Assembly: GCA_937980205.1 (NCBI GenBank)
Contig: CALJKW010000055.1
Span: 806,001-870,000, forward strand
Length of the DNA stretch: 64,000 nt
Source of the DNA: an uncultured Myxococcales bacterium
GTDB lineage: Bacteria > Myxococcota > Myxococcia > Myxococcales > Myxococcaceae
Direction of reading: 5' to 3'
A program made the position numbers and the translations under genes. How positions within the stretch are numbered: position 1 is the stretch's first letter; every line of letters begins with the position of its first letter. This document shows, piece after piece, positions 32,946 through 41,212 of the stretch. The notes below the pieces were generated by a model, which searched no databases, was not told the origin of the DNA, and worked only from the letters and a program-made list of their open reading frames with translations.

Positions 32946-34769
32946 CTACTGCAGCTCGGGCGGCAGGCACACCGTCGCCGACTTCCCGTCGACGGTGTTC
33001 AGCATCTCGCACACCCAGCCATCGGGGCAGTCGGTGACCGGATCCGTGCACGAGCTGGTGCAGACCGGGCCCGATTCCTTGCGAATGCAGTAGCCGCTCG
33101 CGCACGCCGCGGGGCCGAACGAGCAGTCGGCGCCGATGCTGCCGCCGCCGTTCGGGAAGCACACGTCGACCTCGCCGCTCATGTTCGGCATCGCCGCCTT
33201 GCGGCAGGTGAAGTCCGTCGGGCACGCGGCGCCGTTCGCGCACGTCACGGTGCAGACCTGCGAGGTGCCCAGGTCGAGGCACGTGCCGGTCTGGCACGGA
33301 GGCCGGCCCGGCGTGCAGTCGTCTCCGAACAGGCCGCCGAGCGGAGCGCAGACGCCCTGCCCGCTCACCGGGCGATCTCCGTTCCGCTTCGACGCCGAGC
33401 AGTCGTAGCCGGTGGCGCTCGCCTCGCAGCACTGGTACCGCGTGTCCGAGCAGTCGGCATCGCGCTGGCACGGCAGCGAGCACAGCGAGGTGCTCCCCGC
33501 GACGAGGCAGACGCCGTTGATGCAGTCCTGAGCGCCGTTCGTGCTGCAGTCGTCGCCCAGGCGGCCGAGGCCGACCGCACACGAGCCGCGCTGCGGCATG
33601 CACATCTTCTTCATCGAGCCGTCGGTGTCCTCGACGTCGCGGCAGAGGAAGCCGACTCCGAAGCTCTGCACGCAGGCCGCGTCGTCGGCGCACGGCGTGG
33701 TGCAGAACGCCTCGCCGCGGTACGGGCACGAGGGGCAGTTGTTGACGATGCAGCGGTTCTCCGGGTGCGCGCCGCGGCGGCAGTCGTCGGTCGTCGAGCA
33801 CGGCGTGCACATGCGGCCGTCGGTCGCGGCGGTGCACTTGTTGTTCACGCAGCGGCGGCCGAGACCGCACTGACGGCTCTCGTCGGCCTCGGTCGTCGCG
33901 TCACAGTAGCCGACGCACGTGTTCGAGTTCGGCACGCACTGGAACGGCCCCTTCACGTTCGGGTCGTCGCTCTGACCGATGTTCGTGCACGAGAAGCCGG
34001 TCGGGCAGTCGGGGTTCTCGGCCGAGACGAGCTTTTCCGGCTCGCACATCGTGCCGGCCGGGCACACGTTCTTCTTCGGGTTGCAGTCGCGGCCGCAGAA
34101 CTGCTCGCCGCTCACGACGTTGCGGACGCAGACGTCGAACGGGCCGCCGCACTCGGAGTCTCCGCGGCACGAGGCGCACAGCGGCTTGCCCGCGTTGCAC
34201 GACATGTTGATGGGAGCGCACTGGCGCGTGGTCGTCGACGCGCCCGGCGTCGTCGGCAGCGAGGTGCAGGTGAAGCCCAGCGGGCAGGCGTCGTTCGCGC
34301 CGCACGCTACGGTGCAGAACTGCTCGCGCGACGACAGCGCCTCGAAGCACAGGCCGCCGCTGGGGCACTGCAGGTTGTCCTGGCACGGAGAGCACAGGCC
34401 GCGGCTCACCTTGATGTAGCAGTGGCCCGTCTCGGTGTTGCAGGTGTGACCCGAGGGACAGTCTGCGTCGACCTCGCAGCCGTCGAGGCGCTTGCAGATG
34501 CGGCCGTAGCGGCCGGCGCCCTGGCAGAGGAACCCGTCGCTGCAGTCGGAGTCCTCCATGCAGTTGACGGAGCAGAAGCCCGAGACGTTGTCGAGCGAGA
34601 CGCAGAGATCGCTCGCGCAGAGCGCGAGGCCGTTCTCGGACGTCGCCGCGGGGTTGCACGGCTCGCCCAGGGGAATGGTCTGCGATCGCGTGCCTCCGCA
34701 CGCACCGAGAACCAGCGTGCCACCGCACGCGATCAGCAGACACCTCAGGGCGAGCGCGGCGCAGCGCAC
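32946..34769 (-). CDS. Large Cys-rich surface lipoprotein
   Basis: 607 residues from the GTG at 34769, 14 bases after the rplC stop; the same frame upstream is antisense-type sequence across rplC and is not coding. The signal ends in LVLGAC (Cys 24). The mature protein consists of about ten Cys-rich units with patterns such as CxxDxDCxxGxxC (for example CMEDSDCSDGFLC and CEVDADCPSGHTC), like the Dickkopf/EGF-type disulfide repeats of other myxobacterial surface proteins. It is probably displayed on the outer membrane. The pattern is related to the lipoprotein at the start of the window. The function is unknown, and adhesion or protection are only guesses. Confidence 0.75.
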   Translation of the reverse strand: MRCAALALRCLLIACGGTLVLGACGGTRSQTIPLGEPCNPAATSENGLALCASDLCVSLDNVSGFCSVNCMEDSDCSDGFLCQGAGRYGRICKRLDGCEVDADCPSGHTCNTETGHCYIKVSRGLCSPCQDNLQCPSGGLCFEALSSREQFCTVACGANDACPLGFTCTSLPTTPGASTTTRQCAPINMSCNAGKPLCASCRGDSECGGPFDVCVRNVVSGEQFCGRDCNPKKNVCPAGTMCEPEKLVSAENPDCPTGFSCTNIGQSDDPNVKGPFQCVPNSNTCVGYCDATTEADESRQCGLGRRCVNNKCTAATDGRMCTPCSTTDDCRRGAHPENRCIVNNCPSCPYRGEAFCTTPCADDAACVQSFGVGFLCRDVEDTDGSMKKMCMPQRGSCAVGLGRLGDDCSTNGAQDCINGVCLVAGSTSLCSLPCQRDADCSDTRYQCCEASATGYDCSASKRNGDRPVSGQGVCAPLGGLFGDDCTPGRPPCQTGTCLDLGTSQVCTVTCANGAACPTDFTCRKAAMPNMSGEVDVCFPNGGGSIGADCSFGPAACASGYCIRKESGPVCTSSCTDPVTDCPDGWVCEMLNTVDGKSATVCLPPELQ

Positions 34770-34783
34770 GTTCGTTCGGACGC

Positions 34784-35446
34784 TTACTTCTTCTTGTTCG
34801 CGGCCCGCATCGCGACCTTGATCGACGGCTTCACGATCACGATGCCGTCGTTGTGGCCGGCGATGCCGCCCTTGACCAGCAGGAGGCCCTTGTCCGTCAG
34901 CACGTCGACGACGGTGAGGTTCTGCGTGGTGATGTTCTCGACGCCGTAGTGACCGGGCATCTTCTTGTTCGGGTACACGCGACCGGGCGTCTTGCGCTGG
35001 CCGACGGCGCCGGGGTGCTTGCGGTACTCGTGCGTACCGTGCGTCTGGCCGAAGCCGCGGAACTTCCAGCGCTTCACGACGCCCTGCGTGCCGCGGCCCT
35101 TGGTGACGCCGCTGACGTCGACGAGCTCGCCCTTCTTGAACATGTCCGGCTTCACCGCATCGCCGACCTTGTAGCCGCCGAGCTCGTCCGCCGAGACGCG
35201 GAACTCCTTGACGAACTTGCGGGGCTGCGAGCCCGACTTCTTCACGTGGCCCGCCTCGGGCTTGTTGAGGCGCTTCTCCTTCGCCTCGCCGAAGCCGAGC
35301 TGCACGGCGGTGTACTTGTCCTTCTCCTGCGTGCGCGTGCCGACGACGACGCACGAGGTGGTGTCGATGATCGTGACCGGAACCATGTTCCCGTCCGCGT
35401 CGAACACCTGGGTCATTCCGACCTTCTTGCCGATGAGGCCCTTCAT
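34784..35446 (-). CDS. rplC: 50S ribosomal protein L3
   Basis: 220 residues, full length. The opening MKGLIGKKVGMTQVFDADG, the central FRVSADELGGYKVGD and VDVSGVTKGRGTQGVVKRWKF, and the loop around RKTPGRVYPNKKMPGHYG are all standard L3. L3 binds 23S rRNA early in assembly and reaches toward the peptidyl-transferase centre. The ATG at 35446 has AAGGAG at ideal spacing. The usual S10-operon neighbours (rpsJ, rplD, rplW) are absent on both sides. Instead it lies between a small membrane-protein gene and a Cys-rich lipoprotein gene, which is unusual for L3. Confidence 0.95.
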   Translation of the reverse strand: MKGLIGKKVGMTQVFDADGNMVPVTIIDTTSCVVVGTRTQEKDKYTAVQLGFGEAKEKRLNKPEAGHVKKSGSQPRKFVKEFRVSADELGGYKVGDAVKPDMFKKGELVDVSGVTKGRGTQGVVKRWKFRGFGQTHGTHEYRKHPGAVGQRKTPGRVYPNKKMPGHYGVENITTQNLTVVDVLTDKGLLLVKGGIAGHNDGIVIVKPSIKVAMRAANKKK

Positions 35447-35515
35447 TGCCGATCTCCTTCTCTCGCACGTGGCTGAAGTGCCAGAGGTGCGGCCCCTTTT
35501 CGAAAGGGGAGCGGG

Positions 35516-35544
35516 CTCGTACCAGGGGGGTCGTGGGAAATCAA
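35516..35544 (-). promoter_or_regulatory. Possible promoter of rplC
   Basis: Minus-strand TTGATT (35544-35539) and TACGAG (35521-35516) are 17 bases apart. Downstream, the leader contains a 7-bp hairpin (CCCCTTT at 35493-35499 with AAAGGGG at 35503-35509) 47 bases before the start codon, which might be a leader element. The -10 match is modest. Confidence 0.35.
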
Positions 35545-35861
35545 CCGCGCGGCGTGAGGCCCCGGGCGACCAGGGCGGCTCCAACCAGGGCGATGGCCGT
35601 CGCGAGGCGCCAGCTCGGCGACGCGCTCGACTGCATCGCCAGCGACGACTGGTCCAGGAAGACGCAGGCGGCGAGCGCAGACACGGCGAGGCCGCTGAAC
35701 ACGAGCGGCAGGCTCCACGACCGCCGCGGGGTGACGCGCTGCATGACGGCGTCGATCTCCGACGGCGTGCAGCCGCGATCGAGCAGCTCGATGCGGACCT
35801 CAGCGTCGCTCGCGCCGGCCTTCAGCCGCGCCCGCGCGTGAGCCTCGGCGCCTTCGATCAG
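35541..35861 (-). CDS. Small membrane protein, start uncertain
   Basis: About 106 residues if translation begins at a CTG (35861) that overlaps the previous stop and follows GGAGAAGAAG. A GTG at 35915 would give 124 residues. A soluble N-terminus (HARARLKAGASDAEVRIELLDRGCTPSEIDAVMQRV in parts) has the helix-turn pattern seen at the start of several small bacterial membrane proteins. Two hydrophobic segments follow (SLPLVFSGLAVSALAACVF and LATAIALVGAALVARGL). No ATG lies near the apparent N-terminus. The coding pattern is convincing but the start is not. Function unknown. Confidence 0.5.
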   Translation of the reverse strand: MIEGAEAHARARLKAGASDAEVRIELLDRGCTPSEIDAVMQRVTPRRSWSLPLVFSGLAVSALAACVFLDQSSLAMQSSASPSWRLATAIALVGAALVARGLTPRG

Positions 35862-36604
35862 CGCTTCTTCTCCGGGAGCGCCGTGTCGTCCGCGACGTAC
35901 ACGCGCACGTCCCACAGGCAGTCCTTCTCGGCGGTCTCGACCGGAGCGTCGAGCTTGCCGAGCCAGGCGAGGGTCGCGAGGTCCTGCGCGACGAGCTCGG
36001 CGGTCTTCTTGCCGCGATCTTCGCGCGGGCAGTACTCGATGCGCGTCTTGCCGGCGTCGCCGGTGAGCTTCTTGCCCCACCACACGACCGTGACGTCGCG
36101 CTTGCGGTTCTGGTCGATCATGAAGTCGAGCAGGTAGTTCATGGTGCGCGGCTTCGCGTCTTTCGACAGCAGCTCGACGCCGCTGCGCTTCTCGCAGCCC
36201 TGGTAGCGGCAGTAGTAGCTGCCCGACGGGAACATCGAGTCCGGCGGCGTCGACCTCACCGTCATCGCGCGCTCGGCCTGCAGCTCGACGTCGAGCGTGT
36301 AGTCTTTCTTGAGGTCCTTGCACGCGGGGCCGGTGCACGAAGCGATCTTCACCTCGACCTTGCCGAGCTTCTGGTCGAGGCCGTTCTCTTTGATGCCGGC
36401 GCCGATGTCCTTCATCTTCCACGTGCCCTTGAGCACGGTGTTGCCCTTCGCCTTGTCGACCTTCTCGGCGTGGTACCGCCCCTTGCTCTCGAGGGCGACG
36501 TACGCCTCGGCCGTGCCGACTTCTGCTCCCTCGACGAAGTCCTGCACGCTCACCGCCAGCAACGACGAGACCAGGATCGAGATCATGGCGCGGCAAGAAA
36601 CCAC
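35858..36604 (-). CDS. Secreted protein, unknown function
   Basis: 248 residues from a GTG at 36604, preferred over the ATG six codons later because it supplies a basic residue before the hydrophobic signal (ISILVSSLLAVSV). The mature part has six or so Cys, including SCTGPACKDL and YYCRYQGCEKRSG, so disulfides are likely in the periplasm. Segments such as YHAEKVDKAKGNTVLKGTWKMKD suggest a beta-rich fold. It starts 15 bases after the glycosyltransferase stop and is co-directional with that operon. No family is recognised. Confidence 0.6.
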   Translation of the reverse strand: MVSCRAMISILVSSLLAVSVQDFVEGAEVGTAEAYVALESKGRYHAEKVDKAKGNTVLKGTWKMKDIGAGIKENGLDQKLGKVEVKIASCTGPACKDLKKDYTLDVELQAERAMTVRSTPPDSMFPSGSYYCRYQGCEKRSGVELLSKDAKPRTMNYLLDFMIDQNRKRDVTVVWWGKKLTGDAGKTRIEYCPREDRGKKTAELVAQDLATLAWLGKLDAPVETAEKDCLWDVRVYVADDTALPEKKR

Positions 36605-36619
36605 GCTCTTCGCCGCGCG

Positions 36620-37471
36620 TCAGCTCAAAGCGCGAACGAGCGCGCGGGCGTCGCCGGCCTCGACGCGCGTCACGGCGGGCCCGAGCCAGGCGCTCGCCTG
36701 CTGCGTCGCGATGACGGGAATGCGGCGCGCGACGGCGTCGTGCAGCTCCGGCAGGTGAACCTCGCACCACGCGGGCGCGACGACGACGTCGGGGGAGCCG
36801 GTCGTTCGAACGCCCTTGCGGTGGAGGAGATCGTACGGCTCGAGGCCTTCTCCGGTGCGCACGATGAGCTCGAAGCCGAGCGCTTCCTGCGCCTTCAGCA
36901 GCTCGAAGATGCCGTGCCGCGGAGTCGCGATGCCGGCGAGCTGCACCTTCAGCGGCCGCTTCGGCGCCAGGGCCTCGAGGTCGGGTGGCCTGCCGGTGGC
37001 GACCGTCGCTCCGGTCGCGGAGACGATCTTCGCCGCGTAGGCGCCGCGCACGCGGACCTCGTCGGCGAGCACCCACTCGGCCTCCTGCTCGACGATGGCG
37101 GAGGCCGGCGCGCGGTAGTTCTTGAGGAACTTCGAGCCGGGGTGCGCGGCTGAGGCGCGATCGAGATCGAGGTGCAGGCGCCGCAGGCACGGCAGGTCCT
37201 GCACCAGCACCGTGCGGAGCCCGCGGCGCTTCGCCTCGGCGAAGACGGGTCTCGCGCACAGCGAGGGAGCGATCACCGTCGTGGCGTCTTCGGGGATCTG
37301 GCGCGCGGCGATCAGCGCGAGCGCGCGGCGGAGCGCCAGGCGGGCCTCGATGCGCCGCGGCGCCAGGCGCAGCGCGACGCGCAGCGGAAGGTACGGCGGG
37401 CTCCAGATGCGCGCGCCGGGGAAGTGGGAGACCCACGGCAGCGCGTGCTCGGGCGCGACGAGCCAGTTCAT
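36620..37471 (-). CDS. Glycosyltransferase-like protein (GT-B type)
   Basis: 283 residues. The ATG overlaps the stop of the VanW-like gene (ATGA). The layout fits a small GT-B glycosyltransferase of the GT4 style: an N-half with TTVIAPSLCARPVFAEAKRRGLRTVLVQD, a junction LAPKRPLKVQLAGIATPRHGIFELLKAQ, and a C-half with LPELHDAVARRIPVIATQQASAWLGPAV that resembles the donor-binding region. The classical E-x7-E is weak, so substrate and activity are uncertain. The operon context (hydroxylase-SDR, VanW-like) suggests an envelope glycan or glycolipid. Confidence 0.6.
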   Translation of the reverse strand: MNWLVAPEHALPWVSHFPGARIWSPPYLPLRVALRLAPRRIEARLALRRALALIAARQIPEDATTVIAPSLCARPVFAEAKRRGLRTVLVQDLPCLRRLHLDLDRASAAHPGSKFLKNYRAPASAIVEQEAEWVLADEVRVRGAYAAKIVSATGATVATGRPPDLEALAPKRPLKVQLAGIATPRHGIFELLKAQEALGFELIVRTGEGLEPYDLLHRKGVRTTGSPDVVVAPAWCEVHLPELHDAVARRIPVIATQQASAWLGPAVTRVEAGDARALVRALS

Positions 37472-38358
37472 GAGAATGACTCCCGCGCTGGGGCCTGTTC
37501 GCGCGCCGGCGGAGTTGCCGTCTCCCCCACGGGGGAGACAGTGACACGTGAGTGACAGCCGGTCTCGCCACACGTGAGGCAGCTTCGCTTCGGATCGCTG
37601 AGCAGCCGGGATCGATTCACCGCCACGACGTCGCGGAAGGCGCCGCCGACGCGCCGGACGATGCGGTTGGTGCGCACGCGATCGTGCACGCGCTCGTCGA
37701 TGGGGTTGACCTCGACGGCTCCCTCGAGGGGCAGCGTCGAGCGCGCGCTGACGTGGAGGGCTCCGTCGCGGACCTGAACCTTGAGCGCCACCCGCCCCCG
37801 CCGCGGGGCGAACCTCAGGTCCACGTACGGCCAGAGCACGGTCGCGTCGAGGCCCCAGAGCGCGCCGGGCGGTGGCTCGACGGCGACCAGGGAGTGCCCG
37901 TGCCGCTCGAGGATGTCGAAGCCCGAGTAGACGGCGAGCTGGAAGAGCGCGCGCGAGAGCAGGCAGATGCCTCCGCCGATGGAGGGCACGATGCAGCCGC
38001 CCTGCAGCTCCATGCCGTGGCGGTAGCCGCGCTGGGCGGTCACGCGGCCGAGCGCGCGCCAGAACGAGAACGGTCGATCGGGCGCGAGCTCGAGGCCGTC
38101 GAAGGCGGGCGCGGCGAGGCGAACGTTGTGGCGCTTGCCGGCCTCGAAGACGGGGTGAGCGTCGTGCCGCTCGATCGGGATGCGGGCACCGTAAAGAAGG
38201 TGAGGGAAACGCCCGGAAGCGTGCACCGGCGCCGCCCCGAACTCGGCGGGCCTCGCGGCCCACTCGAGCAGGCGGTGGGCCTTCAGCGCGGTCATCTTGA
38301 AGCGACGTGTCCACCGGCCCACGCGGGACTCGGTGGCGAGCGAAGGATCTTCCTGCAT
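37468..38358 (-). CDS. VanW-family protein
   Basis: About 296 residues from the ATG at 38358; a GTG at 38388, overlapping the previous gene, is an alternative. The core motif GGCIVPSIGGGICLLSRALFQLAVYSGF with the following RHGHS matches the VanW/YoaR family, whose usual form is GGGICQvSstly. These proteins are linked to cell-wall or surface polysaccharide functions, but their chemistry is not established. There is no clear signal peptide. The C-terminus carries a small Cys cluster (SCLTCGETGCH) that could bind a metal. It is coupled to the glycosyltransferase downstream. Confidence 0.75.
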   Translation of the reverse strand: MQEDPSLATESRVGRWTRRFKMTALKAHRLLEWAARPAEFGAAPVHASGRFPHLLYGARIPIERHDAHPVFEAGKRHNVRLAAPAFDGLELAPDRPFSFWRALGRVTAQRGYRHGMELQGGCIVPSIGGGICLLSRALFQLAVYSGFDILERHGHSLVAVEPPPGALWGLDATVLWPYVDLRFAPRRGRVALKVQVRDGALHVSARSTLPLEGAVEVNPIDERVHDRVRTNRIVRRVGGAFRDVVAVNRSRLLSDPKRSCLTCGETGCHSRVTVSPVGETATPPAREQAPARESFS

Positions 38359-38365
38359 GCGGCCG

Positions 38366-39394
38366 TCACTGAGCACGACGTGTGCCACCGCTCTTCAGCT
38401 CCGGCGTGGCGTGAATGCGGAAGAGGAACTTGAAGTAGTTGATGAGCGCGATGCCGGTGTAGCTGACCGGCACGTAGCGGAAGCCGCGCTTGATGAAGAA
38501 CCACGCCCAGCGCGCGGCGAGGCTGCCGGAGATGAGGCCCGGGCCCATCTGCGACCGGAACGCGGACGGCACGATGTGCCGGTAGAGGAAGTGCGGGTCC
38601 CAGAAGTAGCGCCGCGCGTGGCGCGCGAACGCCCGCTTGCTCTCGAGGTACACCTGCAGCTCGGCGTTGCCCCACGCGGGGTGGGCTTCGATCTCGGAGC
38701 CGACGGCCCAGACCTCGGGCGGCACCTTCCGCTTGTCGGTGAGCTTGCGGAAGCGCTCGATGAGGGCGACGAACGAGTCGCAGTTCGCCTGCATCGCGAG
38801 CTCGCCCTTGGCGCCGTGGGCGAGGATGAGGATGTCGGCCTGCTGCAGCGCTCCGTCGCAGGCGGAGTAGTCCTCGTAGACGTAGTTGACGCCGAACTTG
38901 AGCGGGATGACGTCGGTGGCGCCGGCGTCGAGCATGAGCTGCGCGAATGGAGCGCCGAACGCGCCCGAGGCTCCGGTGATGACGACGATGCGGTTCTTCA
39001 CCGCGCAGCCGGTGCCGAACACCGCGTCGAAGACGGTGGTGATCGAGCCGAAGTACCGGTCGGGGAACTGCGCGTGCATCGCGTGGTACGCGGCGTCGGT
39101 GAAGAAGCCGCGGCGCGGTGCGGGGATGTTGCCCTTCGGCAGCTCGACGGGCCGCGCGGCCTCGTAGAGGAAGCGACCGACCAAGCCGGCCAGCGCGAGG
39201 AAGACCGGCAGCAGCGGGAAGATGACGAGCATCAGCAGCGCGGCGATGACCTCGACGCCGAGCTGCAGGAACAGGCGCTGCGGGTGTCCCTTCTTGCACC
39301 AGCCCTGCTTCGCGAGCAGCCAGTGCACGCAGTCGAAGGCGAACGTCGCCCAGACGAAGACGAACGCGCCGCCCAGGAAGTAGCCGACGATCAC
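38366..39394 (-). CDS. Sterol-desaturase/SDR-type fusion with degenerate iron site
   Basis: 342 residues from a GTG. Two or three hydrophobic segments (about 4-25, 45-75) lead into YHAMHAQFPDRYFGSITTVFDAVFGTG (in parts), which resembles the C-terminal end of fatty-acid hydroxylases and sterol desaturases. A short-chain dehydrogenase-like Rossmann segment follows (VVITGASGAFGAPFAQLM), then a membrane-associated tail. Of the three histidine boxes that bind the di-iron site only a remnant HAMH is visible, so hydroxylase activity is unlikely. It is the first gene of the VanW-glycosyltransferase operon and is divergent from the PLP-fold gene. Confidence 0.6.
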   Translation of the reverse strand: MIVGYFLGGAFVFVWATFAFDCVHWLLAKQGWCKKGHPQRLFLQLGVEVIAALLMLVIFPLLPVFLALAGLVGRFLYEAARPVELPKGNIPAPRRGFFTDAAYHAMHAQFPDRYFGSITTVFDAVFGTGCAVKNRIVVITGASGAFGAPFAQLMLDAGATDVIPLKFGVNYVYEDYSACDGALQQADILILAHGAKGELAMQANCDSFVALIERFRKLTDKRKVPPEVWAVGSEIEAHPAWGNAELQVYLESKRAFARHARRYFWDPHFLYRHIVPSAFRSQMGPGLISGSLAARWAWFFIKRGFRYVPVSYTGIALINYFKFLFRIHATPELKSGGTRRAQ

Positions 39395-39427
39395 GAGGGA
39401 GTCGCGTTAGCACAGGACGCAAGCAAC

Positions 39428-39533
39428 CGTTCATGCTGAGCGGAGCGCCGAAGGCGCCGCAGTCGAAGCGGGCCACGCGTTCGGCTTCGCGCCGCCTCCG
39501 CAGCCCTTCAGGCTGCTCCGCTCAGGGCGAACG
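39428..39533. repeat. Intergenic palindromic repeat, long copy 1
   Basis: About 106 bases. The left end CGTTCATGCTGAGCGGAG and the right end CTCCGCTCAGGGCGAACG are near reverse complements, with AGTCGAAGCGGG inside the left half. It is the least regular of the three long copies in the window; the inner right arm (CTTCGACTCC) seen in the other two is degraded here. Confidence 0.7.
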
Positions 39534-39780
39534 AGCCGCGTACTCCGATCGTGCTCTGAGGCAGTCGTCGCGGGCGCGAAGCCGGGCCCGAGGGCCTTGG
39601 GGGGGTCACGACTTGTGAGGAATCGGCGACGCAGGTTGGGATTTTTCCGAACTGCGCAACGAAAAGCTCACAACTCCCAACCCCCCGCGGGGTCTCGCTG
39701 GCCGCCGGCAACCACACGACGATGTTGCTCGACGATCTGCCGCGACGGTCGCCGTCGTTCGGTCGATTTCCTGTCAGCCG

Positions 39781-39822
39781 CTGAGCGGAGCGCCGAAGGC
39801 GCTTCTCCGCTCAGGGTCAACG
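39781..39822. repeat. Intergenic palindromic repeat, short copy
   Basis: CTGAGCGGAG...CTCCGCTCAGGGTCAACG, about 42 bases, the outer arms of the longer repeat joined by a short loop (CGCCGAAGGCGCTT). It lies 31 bases before the start of the PLP-fold gene and could form a hairpin in its leader. Confidence 0.6.
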
Positions 39823-39853
39823 CGGCCGGCCCCTTTGCGATAGAAGGCCCGGC

Positions 39854-41212
39854 GTGAAGGAGCTCATCGACCGGCTCAAGAAAGGCCAGCCCGAGCGGCT
39901 GCTGGCGCCCCGCAGCGAGGTGCCCGCGGTCGACGCGATGCCCGGCCAGGGCGAGGTCGAGCTGTCGGGCCGCCGCGCGGTGAACTTCGGCACCGACGAC
40001 GCCCTGGGCCTGGCGACCGACTCGCGGGTGAAGGAAGCGGCGGCCGCGGCCATCCGCCGGTACGGCACGCAGGGCCACGCGACTCAGGTGCTCACGCGCG
40101 AGCTGGAAGAGCGCCTGGCCGCGTTCCTCGGCCGCGAGCGGTGCCGCGTGTCGGGAGATCCTGCCGCGCTGCTCAGCCCCTTCGCGGCCGCGACGGCGAC
40201 GGTGCTGAGCGACGCGCGCCACCACGTCGGCCTCGATCGCCTGCTGCCGCGCGCGGTGTCGCACGCCCGCGGAGATCTCCTCGCGCTCGAGGCCGCGCTC
40301 GCCGCCGCGGAGGGCCCGACGCTGCTGGTCGCCGCCGGCATCCACGCGAGCGAGGGCGACCTCTCGCCGCTGCCGCGCCTGCTCGAGCTGTGCACGCGCT
40401 CGAGCGCGACGCTGCTGGTCGACGAGACGCGCTCGCTCGGAGTGCTGGGCCCGACCGGCGCCGGCGCCGCCGAGCACCTCGTCGGCACCGAGCCGTCGGT
40501 GCTGCTGGCCGGCTCGCTGTCGGGCGCCCTCGCCTCTCGCGGCTTCTTCGTCGCCGGCCCGCGCGAGCTGGTCGACACGCTCGAGGGCTCGACGCTGTCT
40601 CCGGCGAACGCGGCGGCGGCGCTCAAGGCCCTCGAGCTGATCCAGTCCGAGCCGCAGCGGCGGGCGCGCCTGTTCGACGTCACGCACAAGCTGCTCGACG
40701 GGCTGCGCGCGCGCGGGTTCGACATCGGGCCGACGGTGACTCCGCGCGTGCCGCTGTGGATGGGCGACGAGGTGCGCGCGGTGCGGTTCGGTCGCGCGCT
40801 CATCGAGAACGGGGTGCTGTGCCAGCTCGTCGCCCTGCCCCGCCGCGCGCGGCTGGTGCTGACTCCGCAGGCGACGCAGTCGGATGCGCAGATCGATCAG
40901 GCGCTCGCCATCGTCGAGCGCACCGCGAAGAAGCTCGAGATGATGCCTGAGCCCGTCGGCTCGGAGCTCGCACCGATCGAGCTCGCGCGGCCGGGCATGT
41001 CGATGTTCTCGAGCCCGTGCGCGCAGCACTGGCTGCTGACGCAGCCGGCGACGCAGGTGCCGCCGGCGGCGATGGCGCCGGAGCCCGGGACGCCGCGCGA
41101 CGTGGCGGCGAAGCTGTTCGACGCCGTCGAGACGCTGACGTGGCGGGCGGCGAACGTGCGTGCTCCGGCGCTGCGCCAGCTCGGCGCGCTGCTCACGCGG
41201 AAGAAGCGCTGA
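39854..41212 (+). CDS. AONS/KBL-fold protein lacking the PLP lysine
   Basis: 452 residues. The fold is that of alpha-oxoamine synthases (KBL, BioF, serine palmitoyltransferase): GLATDSRVKEAAAAAIRRYGT at about 52-72, ELEERLAAFLG at 83-93, LLVDETRSLGVLGPTGAG at 187-204 and SLSGALASRGFFVAG at 221-235. The cofactor Asp 190 is kept. The catalytic lysine of the SLSKAL motif is replaced by Gly 224, and the His of DEAHS by Arg 193. The usual GGSRxxxG substrate loop is also lost. It is therefore probably a non-catalytic partner or scaffold. A 65-residue C-terminal extension is extra. The start GTG sits close to a palindromic repeat. Confidence 0.75.
   Translation: MKELIDRLKKGQPERLLAPRSEVPAVDAMPGQGEVELSGRRAVNFGTDDALGLATDSRVKEAAAAAIRRYGTQGHATQVLTRELEERLAAFLGRERCRVSGDPAALLSPFAAATATVLSDARHHVGLDRLLPRAVSHARGDLLALEAALAAAEGPTLLVAAGIHASEGDLSPLPRLLELCTRSSATLLVDETRSLGVLGPTGAGAAEHLVGTEPSVLLAGSLSGALASRGFFVAGPRELVDTLEGSTLSPANAAAALKALELIQSEPQRRARLFDVTHKLLDGLRARGFDIGPTVTPRVPLWMGDEVRAVRFGRALIENGVLCQLVALPRRARLVLTPQATQSDAQIDQALAIVERTAKKLEMMPEPVGSELAPIELARPGMSMFSSPCAQHWLLTQPATQVPPAAMAPEPGTPRDVAAKLFDAVETLTWRAANVRAPALRQLGALLTRKKR

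Larger units (their letters stand above)
39395..39853. other. 459-base intergenic region with palindromic repeats
   Basis: Divergent spacer between the SDR gene and the PLP-fold gene. It holds one long and one short copy of a palindromic repeat and an inverted pair GGTTGGGA...TCCCAACC (about 39633-39682). No convincing gene is seen; one open frame of 69 codons on the minus strand lacks a ribosome site and coding character. No clear sigma-70 hexamer pair was recognised for either flanking gene. Confidence 0.6.

Noticed and set aside
34770..35468. Upstream extension of the Cys-rich lipoprotein frame across rplC
   Set aside because: The rplC frame is plainly coding there, and the lipoprotein signal starts at the GTG at 34769.
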